Shown: piece by piece, positions 33,267-40,962 of the stretch
Numbering within the stretch: the first letter of the stretch is position 1
Layout: every line of letters starts with the position of its first letter
NCBI RefSeq assembly: GCF_000242875.2
Contig: NZ_AEXL02000168.1
Span: 1-41,398, forward strand
Source: Candidatus Nitrosopumilus salarius BD31
GTDB taxonomy: Archaea; Thermoproteota; Nitrososphaeria; Nitrososphaerales; Nitrosopumilaceae
Direction: 5' to 3'
DNA: 41,398 bases
Notes under the pieces: generated by a model
What the model was told of the DNA's origin: nothing
What the model saw: only the letters and a program-made list of their open reading frames with translations
Database searches by the model: none
Translations under genes and position numbers: made by a program

Positions 33267-35069
33267 CTAACTTGGCAAAACATCAAGCATTCCTTGTAGG
33301 TAATCTAGAAATTTTTTTCGTTCGGATTGAATTTTTCGTTTATTTATTTTTAGATTTTTTAATTCGAAAAGATTTTTTTCAAATTCATTATTAACATATG
33401 CTAAAGTGTCCACCCAATCAAAATACCATTTTCTTAAGGGTCTATCTTTAGTTAAAACATACTTCCATGCAACACCAGAAATCTTAGTTTTAATTAAAAG
33501 ATAAAAATGGAATTGAATTATGTTAGAGACACTGTCCAAAATTTCAGGATCATATTTTAGATAATGTGAGGCATTAATTTTATTTGAAATGACATGCTCA
33601 TTTCTTAAATCGCCTATTTCAGATAATTCAAGAAGAGGCACATATAATTTAGAAACGATGGTAAATTCTTGTTCAGAATATTCATTTTTAGAATTTGTTC
33701 TCAGATTAATTTTCTTAAGATCATGTATTTCTTTAGCTTGTGAAAGCATATTATCTGCAACCGCATGTAATTTTGCATTTGGATTAGTTGGAATAAATTT
33801 ACGAGTAGATAGAGAGAATGAATTTTCAATATTTTTCAAAAATTTATTTTCAGAAATCCATTCACGTAAACTCATTTGCCCATCATCAAACATATTCAAA
33901 AATTTTATTTCAAAATAACGGTATAATAAAGACTGAGTTTTAAATGCTACCCAAACAGGTTGATCAAAATATTTGATGTCAAATTGTTCATCAGCAAAAT
34001 AAAAAGTTGCAAGTTGGACGAATATATTTTTCAGATCTATGCCTGTTTTTTCAAATTTTTTCCATCTTTTATTATTAAAAATCATCGGAAATAATTCATG
34101 GTATTGATTTTTAATTTCGTCTAAAGGAAAATCACCCATTTTATTATAAATTAAATAAAACAAACCAGATTGTGTTAGCTGATATTTATGTAAAAAGGTT
34201 GGAACACGAACAAATTTCTCACCATTTTTTACATAAAAATCTTTATTTGAAAAACTTTTGCTCAATAACAAACCTGCGGAAACCATACTTTCTACCAATA
34301 CTTGAAAATTATTAAATACAAATTCTCCTTCCCGTCTTGATTCAGAATTATTTTTAAAAATATCTTTAACTGTAGACATTCTATTTTTTGCCAAATAATC
34401 AAGTATCTCGATTTCAATTATTGAGATTTTATTTTTTTTAAAAAATATAGTAAATGGAATGGATGAATATTGTCTATCATAATGTAATTTTTCTTGTTCA
34501 TAAAAATGAATAATTGTTTTATAGTTTAATCCAAATTTACGACGTTTGTATTTTGTAATGTATTGGTTATCATATCTACCATAGATAACTTGATTTTTTT
34601 TTGGTGTATTTCTTGTTCTAATTACTAGGTTTAACTCATTTAAGGCTAAGGTGAATAGAATTTTCCAAAATTGGATTGCATCGGGATTAAAATTTTCTAA
34701 ATAACGAAGAACACCTTTTGTAGTTATAGCATAAAATTTTGTTGTTTTACCTTGTTCGTTATCAATTATTTGAACAACTTCAGTTTTATCATAACCTTTT
34801 TTGTGTAAAATTCTAGTGATAGGATAGGAACTGGTTGGTTTTATTCCTGTACCACAACATCGTTTACATAATTCAGTAGCAATGTATTTTTCTCCTTTGC
34901 AGATATTACATTTCTTCTTTAGATAAATTTTGGAAGCTATTTCCTTAGGGTTTCTAGGCTTGCCATCAATTAACAGATTAATTATTCTGTCTTCTAGATC
35001 AAGATTATCATTTTTATCTTCATTATTTTTAGGCATTAATACCACATTTTTTTTCCTATATTGTGTCAT
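33267..35069 (-). CDS. Large winged-helix protein with DnaJ-like zinc finger
   Basis: A 600-residue basic protein. Residues 26-120 read as a winged helix (IINLLIDGKPRNPKEIASKIY) into which a zinc finger is inserted: C54-x2-C57-x-G and C68-x2-C71-C-G, the CxxCxGxG spacing of the DnaJ zinc domain. A second winged helix follows (about 215-300, EIEILDYLAKNRMSTVKDI). The rest is helical with many aromatics and no catalytic motif. It is likely a DNA-binding regulator or replication protein of the element. The frame starts at ATG 35069 with an alternative at 35036. It is divergent from the ribbon-helix-helix gene, 33 bp away. Confidence 0.65.
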   Translation of the reverse strand: MTQYRKKNVVLMPKNNEDKNDNLDLEDRIINLLIDGKPRNPKEIASKIYLKKKCNICKGEKYIATELCKRCCGTGIKPTSSYPITRILHKKGYDKTEVVQIIDNEQGKTTKFYAITTKGVLRYLENFNPDAIQFWKILFTLALNELNLVIRTRNTPKKNQVIYGRYDNQYITKYKRRKFGLNYKTIIHFYEQEKLHYDRQYSSIPFTIFFKKNKISIIEIEILDYLAKNRMSTVKDIFKNNSESRREGEFVFNNFQVLVESMVSAGLLLSKSFSNKDFYVKNGEKFVRVPTFLHKYQLTQSGLFYLIYNKMGDFPLDEIKNQYHELFPMIFNNKRWKKFEKTGIDLKNIFVQLATFYFADEQFDIKYFDQPVWVAFKTQSLLYRYFEIKFLNMFDDGQMSLREWISENKFLKNIENSFSLSTRKFIPTNPNAKLHAVADNMLSQAKEIHDLKKINLRTNSKNEYSEQEFTIVSKLYVPLLELSEIGDLRNEHVISNKINASHYLKYDPEILDSVSNIIQFHFYLLIKTKISGVAWKYVLTKDRPLRKWYFDWVDTLAYVNNEFEKNLFELKNLKINKRKIQSERKKFLDYLQGMLDVLPS

Positions 35070-35102
35070 GTTTGTTATATTTTATAAGTTTGTTAACTCT
35101 TC
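35070..35102. promoter_or_regulatory. 33-bp divergent promoter region
   Basis: The gap between two start codons in opposite directions holds TTATATTTTATAAG, a near-symmetric TATA element that could serve both genes. With only 33 bp, initiation in one direction should interfere with the other, giving a simple switch if the ribbon-helix-helix protein binds here. Confidence 0.45.
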
Positions 35103-35231
35103 ATGAAAAAAATAATTGGACTTTCTCTAGACAGGGAGATTTTAGAAATAATAGATAATTCGCGTGGTTTAATTTCTAGATCTGCATATGTACAAAAAAT
35201 TCTTAATGAAAGATTAAGGAGGGGAACCTGA
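35103..35231 (+). CDS. Ribbon-helix-helix (CopG-like) DNA-binding protein, 42 aa
   Basis: From the ATG at 35103: MKKIIGLSLDREILEIIDNS then RGLISRSAYVQKILNERL. This is a typical ribbon-helix-helix repressor: a short beta strand (KIIGLSLD), helix A and a Ser/Arg turn leading to helix B. Such proteins control copy number and early genes of archaeal plasmids and viruses. It is first in a chain of overlapping genes through 37359. A GGAGG lies inside its 3' end and serves the next gene. Confidence 0.8.
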   Translation: MKKIIGLSLDREILEIIDNSRGLISRSAYVQKILNERLRRGT

Positions 35232-35578
35232 TACACAAATCAGGCCCCACTTGCTCCAGTTCAAAGAGTCAAGATAGTATTTCTAGCCAAGACCATATTA
35301 AAAAATGCAATTATTCATGTAAGAAAGACAAAACTCCCATAAGGTTACGATGTGCTGGTTGTGAAATAAACAAAACTAATGGTAAACATTCAAAATCTTT
35401 TAAAAACCTACAAGAGATTTGGTATCATACATGGCAATGCAGGAATTTTGATCATATCAATTACCCAACTAAAGAATTTCAAATCATAATTTTAGAGAAT
35501 ATTTGTTCATCTTTAAAAAACAAACTTGAATTCAAGTACATAGAACAAGCAAAAAATTTAGGAATGATTGTAAAATGA
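35228..35578 (+). CDS. Cys-rich hypothetical protein with probable CTG start
   Basis: A 116-residue frame with no ATG, GTG or TTG near its 5' end. I propose CTG at 35228 because AAGGAGGGG (35216-35224) stands just ahead at Shine-Dalgarno distance and the frame closes upstream at a TGA (35207-35209). The product has CNYSCKKDK, RCAGCEINK and HTWQC, so one or two zinc sites are likely. It overlaps the upstream stop (4 nt) and the next ATG (4 nt), which supports coupled translation. No family recognised. Confidence 0.5.
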   Translation: MIHKSGPTCSSSKSQDSISSQDHIKKCNYSCKKDKTPIRLRCAGCEINKTNGKHSKSFKNLQEIWYHTWQCRNFDHINYPTKEFQIIILENICSSLKNKLEFKYIEQAKNLGMIVK

Positions 35579-35748
35579 TAGAAGAGGAGTTCCTAGTCGG
35601 TAGATGTTGTAAAAGAAAATCAGATCATCTAGTTTACTTTAATGGAAATCCATCAAGAAATTATGCAGTCTATCTTTGCAATAATCATCTAAACACACCA
35701 CCATATGACAAAAACATTTTGAAAGTTATCAAATTGGAGGATATCTAA
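35575..35748 (+). CDS. Small Cys/His protein (57 aa)
   Basis: ATG at 35575 overlaps the previous stop as ATGA. The product, MIEEEFLVGRCCKRKSDHL and then YLCNNH, has a CC...H and a C-x2-H arrangement that could form a zinc knuckle. Its stop overlaps the next ATG (TAATG at 35746-35750). Function unknown; part of the coupled operon. Confidence 0.55.
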   Translation: MIEEEFLVGRCCKRKSDHLVYFNGNPSRNYAVYLCNNHLNTPPYDKNILKVIKLEDI

Positions 35749-36026
35749 TGACAGAATCATTTGATTGCAAATACTGTTTTGAGCCGATTTATGAAAAAGA
35801 TCTTAATGGTAAAAGAGAATTTTTTGACAACCCAGAATGTACTAAAAAACACAAACATAGCAACAGAGCATACCAGTTTCATTCTGACTTAAAACAACTA
35901 AAACAGATTCAAAATTCAAATCTTACACGATTTCATGAACATGATAATGCCATTCTACAGATACACTATGAAATAGAACAACTACAGAGGAAACTGAAAA
36001 AATATGACCAAAAGTTTGGATTATAA
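35748..36026 (+). CDS. Zinc-finger and coiled-coil small protein
   Basis: A 92-residue protein. The N-terminus has FDCKYCFEPI and PECTKKHKH, a treble-clef-like Cys/His cluster; the second half is a helix with heptads (LQRKLKKYDQKFG). GGAGG at 35736-35740 is 7 nt before the ATG, a good Shine-Dalgarno site. It overlaps the ATPase gene by 23 nt, so both are probably made together and the product may be an accessory to the helicase. Confidence 0.6.
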   Translation: MTESFDCKYCFEPIYEKDLNGKREFFDNPECTKKHKHSNRAYQFHSDLKQLKQIQNSNLTRFHEHDNAILQIHYEIEQLQRKLKKYDQKFGL

Positions 36027-37359
36027 AATAACTGACACTGACATACTGTCAAAAATTGTTGCGGGATATCATTCCAAAATAGTTGGGGAAGAAAACAACA
36101 TCAAGCTATTGTGGCTAGCATGTATTTCAAAAGATCTGCCAAAAAGAAACAGACTATCTGCCATAATTACCAGTCAATCAAGTGCAGGAAAATCAAATCT
36201 GGTGAATTCTGTACTAATGCCATTTCATGAGGACGTCATAGATTTTACTGATTACACACCTGCATTTCTAAGCAGGCAGGAGGTAATAATGAATGGAAAA
36301 ATACTCAAAATGGAGCAGATTGAGCGTACAAATGACAAAAAACAAGTAAGCATCTCTAATTTGAAATTTTTACTCACTGAGGGAGTTCTAAAGATAGGTT
36401 TGGTGGATAAGAACGAGAAAGGAAAAAATGTGCCAAAAACACTTCAAGTAAATGGAATACCAGTATTCATATCCACATCAACAAATTACAACATTGATCC
36501 TGAGACCCTTAATCGCACATTATTGATGCAGGTAGACGAATCAGAGTTTCAAACAAAAAAAGTAATTTCACACATCATAAATTCTTATGAGCATTTATCA
36601 GTAAACAACAATTGGAACAATGATCTAAAAGAATTAGAAAAGTTAGCAAGATTATTCAAAGAACATGCAAAACAAATTAGAGATATCGTAGTTCCTTTTG
36701 GCAGAAAATTAGAATCAAAAATTCCTGTTTCAGATGTAACAATAAGGCGAGATTTACCAAAAATTCTAAACTTGACTTGTGTTGTAGCATTTACCCATAT
36801 AGCAAACAGAACGTGCATACGAAACAATAATGGAGAACAGTTCATTGATGATCAATTTGGAAATACAGAAAAATATTATACATACACAATCATTGCAGAA
36901 CCATCTGATTTTCAAGAAGCAATAAAAATTGCAGGTACTACCATTACTCAGACCATTAACAAAATTAACCAATCATCAATTGAAATGTATGAGAAATTTA
37001 TGGATGTTTATAGACAAAAAATATCAGAGAATTCCATTTCAGGTCAAAATACTACCTTAGATAATGATAACATCATTGATGTCGGAATAACAATTAAAGA
37101 ATTGACAAAAATCACATATCTAAGTCAGAATCGTACAAGGGAATTAATGAGTCAATTATTGACAAATGGATTTGTTTCCCGTGAAAAAACAAAATCACGA
37201 GAATTTGAATACTATCCAACAGGTAAGAAATTTGAGAATATCAAATTTGACGAATTGGATTACACAAAAGAAGAATTAGAGAAATGGGTGAAAAAGGAAA
37301 TTAGTGAAAATAAAGAATTAGAAATTGTATATCCTAAAAATAGTGTTTTCGTGTCATGA
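36004..37359 (+). CDS. AAA+ ATPase, replicative helicase-like
   Basis: A 451-residue P-loop ATPase. Walker A SQSSAGKS is at 57-64; the following DFTDYTPAFLSRQEVIMNGKI and NLKFLLTEGVLKIGL blocks and GIPVFISTSTNYNIDPETLNR resemble the MCM-like AAA+ proteins of mobile-element primase-helicase systems, in which a serine-rich P-loop (SSAGKS) is typical. A canonical Walker B is less clear (KILKMEQIER is a candidate). The C-terminal part ends in a winged helix (GITIKELTKITYLSQNRTRELMSQL). It is likely the DNA-unwinding or initiator protein of the element. It lies at the end of the coupled operon starting at 35103. Confidence 0.65.
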   Translation: MTKSLDYKITDTDILSKIVAGYHSKIVGEENNIKLLWLACISKDLPKRNRLSAIITSQSSAGKSNLVNSVLMPFHEDVIDFTDYTPAFLSRQEVIMNGKILKMEQIERTNDKKQVSISNLKFLLTEGVLKIGLVDKNEKGKNVPKTLQVNGIPVFISTSTNYNIDPETLNRTLLMQVDESEFQTKKVISHIINSYEHLSVNNNWNNDLKELEKLARLFKEHAKQIRDIVVPFGRKLESKIPVSDVTIRRDLPKILNLTCVVAFTHIANRTCIRNNNGEQFIDDQFGNTEKYYTYTIIAEPSDFQEAIKIAGTTITQTINKINQSSIEMYEKFMDVYRQKISENSISGQNTTLDNDNIIDVGITIKELTKITYLSQNRTRELMSQLLTNGFVSREKTKSREFEYYPTGKKFENIKFDELDYTKEELEKWVKKEISENKELEIVYPKNSVFVS

Positions 37360-37406
37360 AACAGACTCAAAAACAGCATTTTTCACCTCAAAAAGCCCAT
37401 TTTTGG

Positions 37407-37425
37407 CACGATTTCATTAATCGTG
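37407..37425 (+). terminator. Hairpin after the helicase-like gene
   Basis: CACGATT and AATCGTG form a perfect 7-bp stem around TCATT, followed by TTTAATTC. It lies 48 nt past the stop at 37359 and is a likely 3' end of the coupled operon. Confidence 0.45.
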
Positions 37426-37471
37426 TTTAATTCAAACTTATTTTTGTTAGTGACAGAAAATTCTGGGAAAA

Positions 37472-37494
37472 ATTTCGTCACGATGACACGAAAT
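37472..37494. promoter_or_regulatory. Nested inverted repeats upstream of the membrane protein gene
   Basis: ATTTCGT (37472-37478) pairs with ACGAAAT (37488-37494), and inside them GTCA (37477-37480) pairs with TGAC (37484-37487) around CGA. The nested dyads lie about 75-100 nt ahead of the membrane protein start, a position fitting an operator. Confidence 0.4.
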
Positions 37495-37570
37495 AAAGAT
37501 CAAAAAAAGTATGAAGTACTAAATATACAACACACCTAACCCTCAAATATCTAAAACATGTGTTTTGAAC

Positions 37571-37975
37571 ATGAGTTTTATTGCAACAGGAGCCGCATTA
37601 GCCGGAACCATAATTGGTATTGTTCTAGTTATCATTGTTGCAATCATGATTATTGTAGCGGTTGTTAATTGGTATGTTCAAAATCAAGAATATGTACAAA
37701 GAAATGTGAAAAATGTAAAGGAAGTAGTTCCAGACATAGTAGATAGCATAACAAAACTGTGTGGTTTAGAAGATCATATTATGAGTCAATTAGATCAAGC
37801 ATTTGCAAATACTTTAGTAGATCCTAAAGCACGTGAAATTGCAAACAGAATCATACAAGGTGAAAAATTATCGGATTGTGATTGGTACGAATTCATCAAT
37901 CATCTAAATGAATGGGAAAAAAGAAAATTACGGGTATATGATTTTATTTGTGATTTAAGTTCATGCCTCAAATAA
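37571..37975 (+). CDS. Small single-span membrane protein of the element
   Basis: A 134-residue protein with one long hydrophobic segment (residues about 4-33, ATGAALAGTIIGIVLVIIVA and onward), a helical charged domain and two C-terminal Cys (FICDLSSCLK). It could be a virion membrane protein, an anchor for the HerA-like ATPase or a surface-exclusion factor; none is proved. ATG at 37571; a TTG two codons earlier is possible. Confidence 0.55.
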   Translation: MSFIATGAALAGTIIGIVLVIIVAIMIIVAVVNWYVQNQEYVQRNVKNVKEVVPDIVDSITKLCGLEDHIMSQLDQAFANTLVDPKAREIANRIIQGEKLSDCDWYEFINHLNEWEKRKLRVYDFICDLSSCLK

Positions 37976-38012
37976 TCATTGGCTTTTTCAATTAGAATGT
38001 AACAAATCATTT

Positions 38013-38348
38013 GTGATTCCTTCATTGCCATATTATCCAACAATGCCCGATTTGGCAAATTGTTGTTTACATTACCCTAAAATAAAAAAACAAAGAGATC
38101 CTCCTGAAGACAATGATAGTTTAGAAAACCATCATCTTCAATGTGTGATATTTGGACATAATTGGAAATTCCAAGAAGAAAGATGGCGAATTGATGCAGA
38201 TAGGGAAACGGATGATTTAGAAAATTTCAGGTTAATCGGGATTATTAGACGATGTAAGATGTGTGGAGGAATTGCATGGGAATATTTTCCACATGACAGA
38301 TTCAAGCATGATGACTATTCAGACGAATGGTACGATGAAATTGAGTGA
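38013..38348 (+). CDS. Zinc-ribbon-like protein upstream of the packaging-type ATPase
   Basis: A 111-residue protein. LANCCLHYPK, HHLQCVIFGHNWKF and RRCKMCGGIAWEY supply Cys/His pairs for one or two metal sites; acidic ending. The GTG at 38013 has a CTTTTTCA box 27 nt upstream; an ATG at 38043 is an alternative. It overlaps the ATPase gene by 14 nt, so the two are coupled. Confidence 0.55.
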   Translation: MIPSLPYYPTMPDLANCCLHYPKIKKQRDPPEDNDSLENHHLQCVIFGHNWKFQEERWRIDADRETDDLENFRLIGIIRRCKMCGGIAWEYFPHDRFKHDDYSDEWYDEIE

Positions 38349-40038
38349 TTTCACACCTACCTTCAGGTCAAAAAAGCCTAAAAAATTCATGGATGAAAAA
38401 TGGCTCAGAACAGACGAACCTCAAGTAATTTTGTTTCAGGGGATGAGAGGTGGCGGTAAAGGAGTTGCAGTTGACAAGACTGCAGAAGAACTGTACAAAG
38501 AAGGAATTAACATATGGCACATATGGGGAGCTCGAAGTTTTGAGAATTTGTATTGGGCAGTAAACAAAGATTGCAAGGAAAAATATGACAAAATCAAACT
38601 AATTTTACAAGGATTTGAACAAAAGATCTCTTTGAAAAAATGGGCGTTTCATAACCAAATATTTGAAAAAGAGTTTCAATATTATTTTGAAATAATAAAA
38701 AATAACAAGTTGGTATCAGTTGAGAGAAATTCTATCAGGTTAGAAAAACTTGGATTGGAATTTCTTAAAGGCGAAGTTTTACATTGCAATTGCCACAAAT
38801 CATATCCCATAGTTTGGATTGTTCCTGATTACATTGAAGTCAATCAAGAGTCACTAGATAAATTTAACGACCAATATTGGAAGAATATTTCTGAATATAG
38901 AAACTATCTGCTAGAAATTACATCAAAAGAAAAACAACTACTTTTACAAGGAGTGTTGAAAAAACCAAAGCAGTTTGCCCCAGATGAAAAAATAATCGTA
39001 AAACGAATTACCCCACCAACCAGTTCATCTAGAAAAGAAACTTTTCAAAAACAGTTCACAGACATTGTTGTGCAAGCAAGAAAAGAAAAAAGAATCGTCG
39101 TGATGAATCCTGCAATCTTTGAATATGCAAATGACAAGTTTGACACCCTAGCTGAAATAATCAGAATGATTCCATATCTGATGAACAAGTCTGGCTTGTT
39201 TTCACCATTGTCTGAATTAGATGTTGGAAAAGCAAAAAAGTATTGGACTAAACAACAAAAGTCTTGGCATAAAGTTGCAATTGTAATTAATGAGTTAAGA
39301 TCAGTTGCACCCTCATCAAGATTATCCGGAGAACGTGAATCAAGTAAATCAAAAAAAGCAATCTATGATTTTATTCCCGAAGCCCGACATATGAAAACCT
39401 GGTTTTTAGGCGACTATCAAAATCCCGAGGATCTTTATGCAGGAGTGCGATACCAATCAAATATTGTTGTGATAAAACGTGCCTCAAGAAGTATTTTGGG
39501 TTCTGATTGGGCATGGCTTTTTGAGAAAATTGAACGCGACAGAATGGGATTGTTACGCAAAGCAGGAAAGAGAATTGAAAGACCTGAAGATATGTGGAGA
39601 TATGAGAAATATCCTCAGATTAGAAAATACCTTGATGATAGGCGTCCAAAGATAGATGAGATGCCTGACAACATTGGATATCTTACTTTCATCAACGGCG
39701 AAGTAGCACGATGGCGGTTTGACATGCCATCATTTCACCATAAAACATCTCTAGAAGATTTTCAGAAAGATACTGGAATTACTTGGAAGGTTAATTCCAA
39801 AAAAACCCCAAAAGAAACTTCTACAACTAATTCATCTCAAAAAAAGAATAACAAGGAATTGATCCTAAACAAAATACATCAAATGCACATAACAGATGGA
39901 AAGTCTTTCAAACAAATTAAAGATGACCTTGTCCAAATGCAAAAAGATGGAATTATTCCAAATATGGATTTTGAAGATAAAGAACCAATCTACTTTAACA
40001 ATTTATGGAATAGATGGAAAAAGAAGAATTTATCATGA
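38335..40038 (+). CDS. HerA/FtsK-like ATPase, probable packaging or transfer motor
   Basis: A 567-residue P-loop ATPase. Walker A is GMRGGGKG at 36-43, with Gly where Ser or Thr is usual. KVAIVINELRSVAPSSR near the middle fits a Walker B strand, and MKTWFLGDYQNPEDL followed by YQSNIVVIKRA matches the sensor strands of the HerA/FtsK/VirD4 group. A Cys/His insert (HCNCHKSYP) lies at about 160. The C-terminal 60 residues are a separate basic helical domain (QIKDDLVQMQKDGI). In mobile elements such ATPases pump DNA into virions or recipient cells. The ATG at 38335 is chosen because the longer reading from 38263 overlaps the upstream gene by 86 nt. Confidence 0.65.
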   Translation: MKLSDFTPTFRSKKPKKFMDEKWLRTDEPQVILFQGMRGGGKGVAVDKTAEELYKEGINIWHIWGARSFENLYWAVNKDCKEKYDKIKLILQGFEQKISLKKWAFHNQIFEKEFQYYFEIIKNNKLVSVERNSIRLEKLGLEFLKGEVLHCNCHKSYPIVWIVPDYIEVNQESLDKFNDQYWKNISEYRNYLLEITSKEKQLLLQGVLKKPKQFAPDEKIIVKRITPPTSSSRKETFQKQFTDIVVQARKEKRIVVMNPAIFEYANDKFDTLAEIIRMIPYLMNKSGLFSPLSELDVGKAKKYWTKQQKSWHKVAIVINELRSVAPSSRLSGERESSKSKKAIYDFIPEARHMKTWFLGDYQNPEDLYAGVRYQSNIVVIKRASRSILGSDWAWLFEKIERDRMGLLRKAGKRIERPEDMWRYEKYPQIRKYLDDRRPKIDEMPDNIGYLTFINGEVARWRFDMPSFHHKTSLEDFQKDTGITWKVNSKKTPKETSTTNSSQKKNNKELILNKIHQMHITDGKSFKQIKDDLVQMQKDGIIPNMDFEDKEPIYFNNLWNRWKKKNLS

Positions 40039-40041
40039 TTT

Positions 40042-40179
40042 TTGATTAAAAATGAGTTGTTTTGATTAGTTTTTGATTAAAAAACTACAAAAAAACTTTT
40101 TCATTTACGCACAAAAATTGTAATCAATTAATCATTAATCGAATTCTCTATAGTATATGGTGGTTGATTAATTGATTAG
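40042..40179. repeat. TTGATTA repeat block, candidate origin
   Basis: TTGATTA(A/G) occurs on the plus strand at 40042, 40062, 40073, 40164 and 40172 (the last two in tandem), with the inverted form TAATCAA at 40121 and more ATTAATC-type sequence around it. The block fills the 233-bp AT-rich gap between the ATPase and the metallopeptidase, where no gene is present. Short spaced repeats in an AT-rich gap resemble iterons, but regulator binding sites are equally possible. Confidence 0.45.
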
Positions 40180-40258
40180 TGAATTACCTGTTTAGTTTTT
40201 TGAAATTTGGGACTAAAAGAAACTAAGCCATGATAATAACCAATTACGCGTCATGTCA

Positions 40259-40268
40259 CACACGTGTG
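40259..40268. terminator. CACACGTGTG palindrome after the metallopeptidase gene
   Basis: A 10-bp perfect palindrome that lies 4 bp beyond the stop of the metallopeptidase gene. It resembles in composition the 26-bp palindrome at 28136-28161, and may act as a 3' hairpin or protein site. Confidence 0.3.
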
Positions 40269-40271
40269 CAA

Positions 40272-40838
40272 TTACAAAATAGACTTTTCATTTTCTTCAA
40301 GCCATTTTATTTTAGTTTCATAATCTGGCACAAATTTGTAAAGCAAATTCCAGTATCTTTGAGAATGATTTGGAATTTTCTTGTGACATAACTCGTGTAT
40401 AATTACATAATCCAAAATTTCAGTTGGGGCTTTAATTAAATTCAAATTTACATTGATGGAACCATCATCTGAAAGACTACCCCATCTTTCACGTACATCT
40501 TTCACTCTAATCTTTTTTACGGGGATTTTTGTTATCTTTGAGCCTAATTTTACACGTTTTTCTATTATTGATTGTGCCTTTGTTTTAATCCATTTTTGAT
40601 ACAACTCGTTTATCTTTTTTTGACTGAAAGATTTTGTTTTAATTAAAAACACACCTTTAGAAAAAGATACCGACTCTTCGTCAGATCTAATAATTTTAAA
40701 TGGATATTTTATTCCCTTGTATAACAAATTAGTTTTATCTTGAAGTTTTTTTGTTTGTGTCAATTTGTATTTTTTTTGATAAATCCACTTTGATTTAGAT
40801 TCTACTAGTTTCTGTATGTCTTCATCTGATTGTGACAT
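40272..40838 (-). CDS. YgjP/DUF45-type metallopeptidase
   Basis: A 188-residue zinc metallopeptidase-fold protein. DYVIIHELCHKKIPNHSQRYW carries HExxH and the downstream His of the family, and VRERWGSLSDDGSINVNLNL is the typical block before it. Enzyme role unknown; family members often accompany restriction-modification genes, absent here. The first ATG is at 40838, but convincing family sequence (KFGKSKIPYKIIRSK, TSQIIVDESSVQVFAP) continues in frame to about 40949 with no ATG, GTG or TTG. It therefore uses an unusual start (ATT at 40949 is possible) or begins at TTG 40977 in another frame, with a frameshift at A5 (40950-40954). TATA-like CTAAAAT on the minus strand (centre 41001) fits the latter. 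Confidence 0.75.
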   Translation of the reverse strand: MSQSDEDIQKLVESKSKWIYQKKYKLTQTKKLQDKTNLLYKGIKYPFKIIRSDEESVSFSKGVFLIKTKSFSQKKINELYQKWIKTKAQSIIEKRVKLGSKITKIPVKKIRVKDVRERWGSLSDDGSINVNLNLIKAPTEILDYVIIHELCHKKIPNHSQRYWNLLYKFVPDYETKIKWLEENEKSIL

Positions 40839-40962
40839 TGGAGCGAAAACTTGAACGCTTGATTCATCTACAATTATCTGAGATGTTTTTCTCCTTTGTT
40901 TGCTTCTAATTATTTTGTATGGGATTTTTGATTTCCCAAATTTTAAAATAAAAAGGGCCCTC

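Noticed and set aside
38263-38334. Longer N-terminus for the HerA-like ATPase from 38263
   Set aside because: This stretch is the zinc-ribbon gene read in another frame; the ATG at 38335 gives a normal start.
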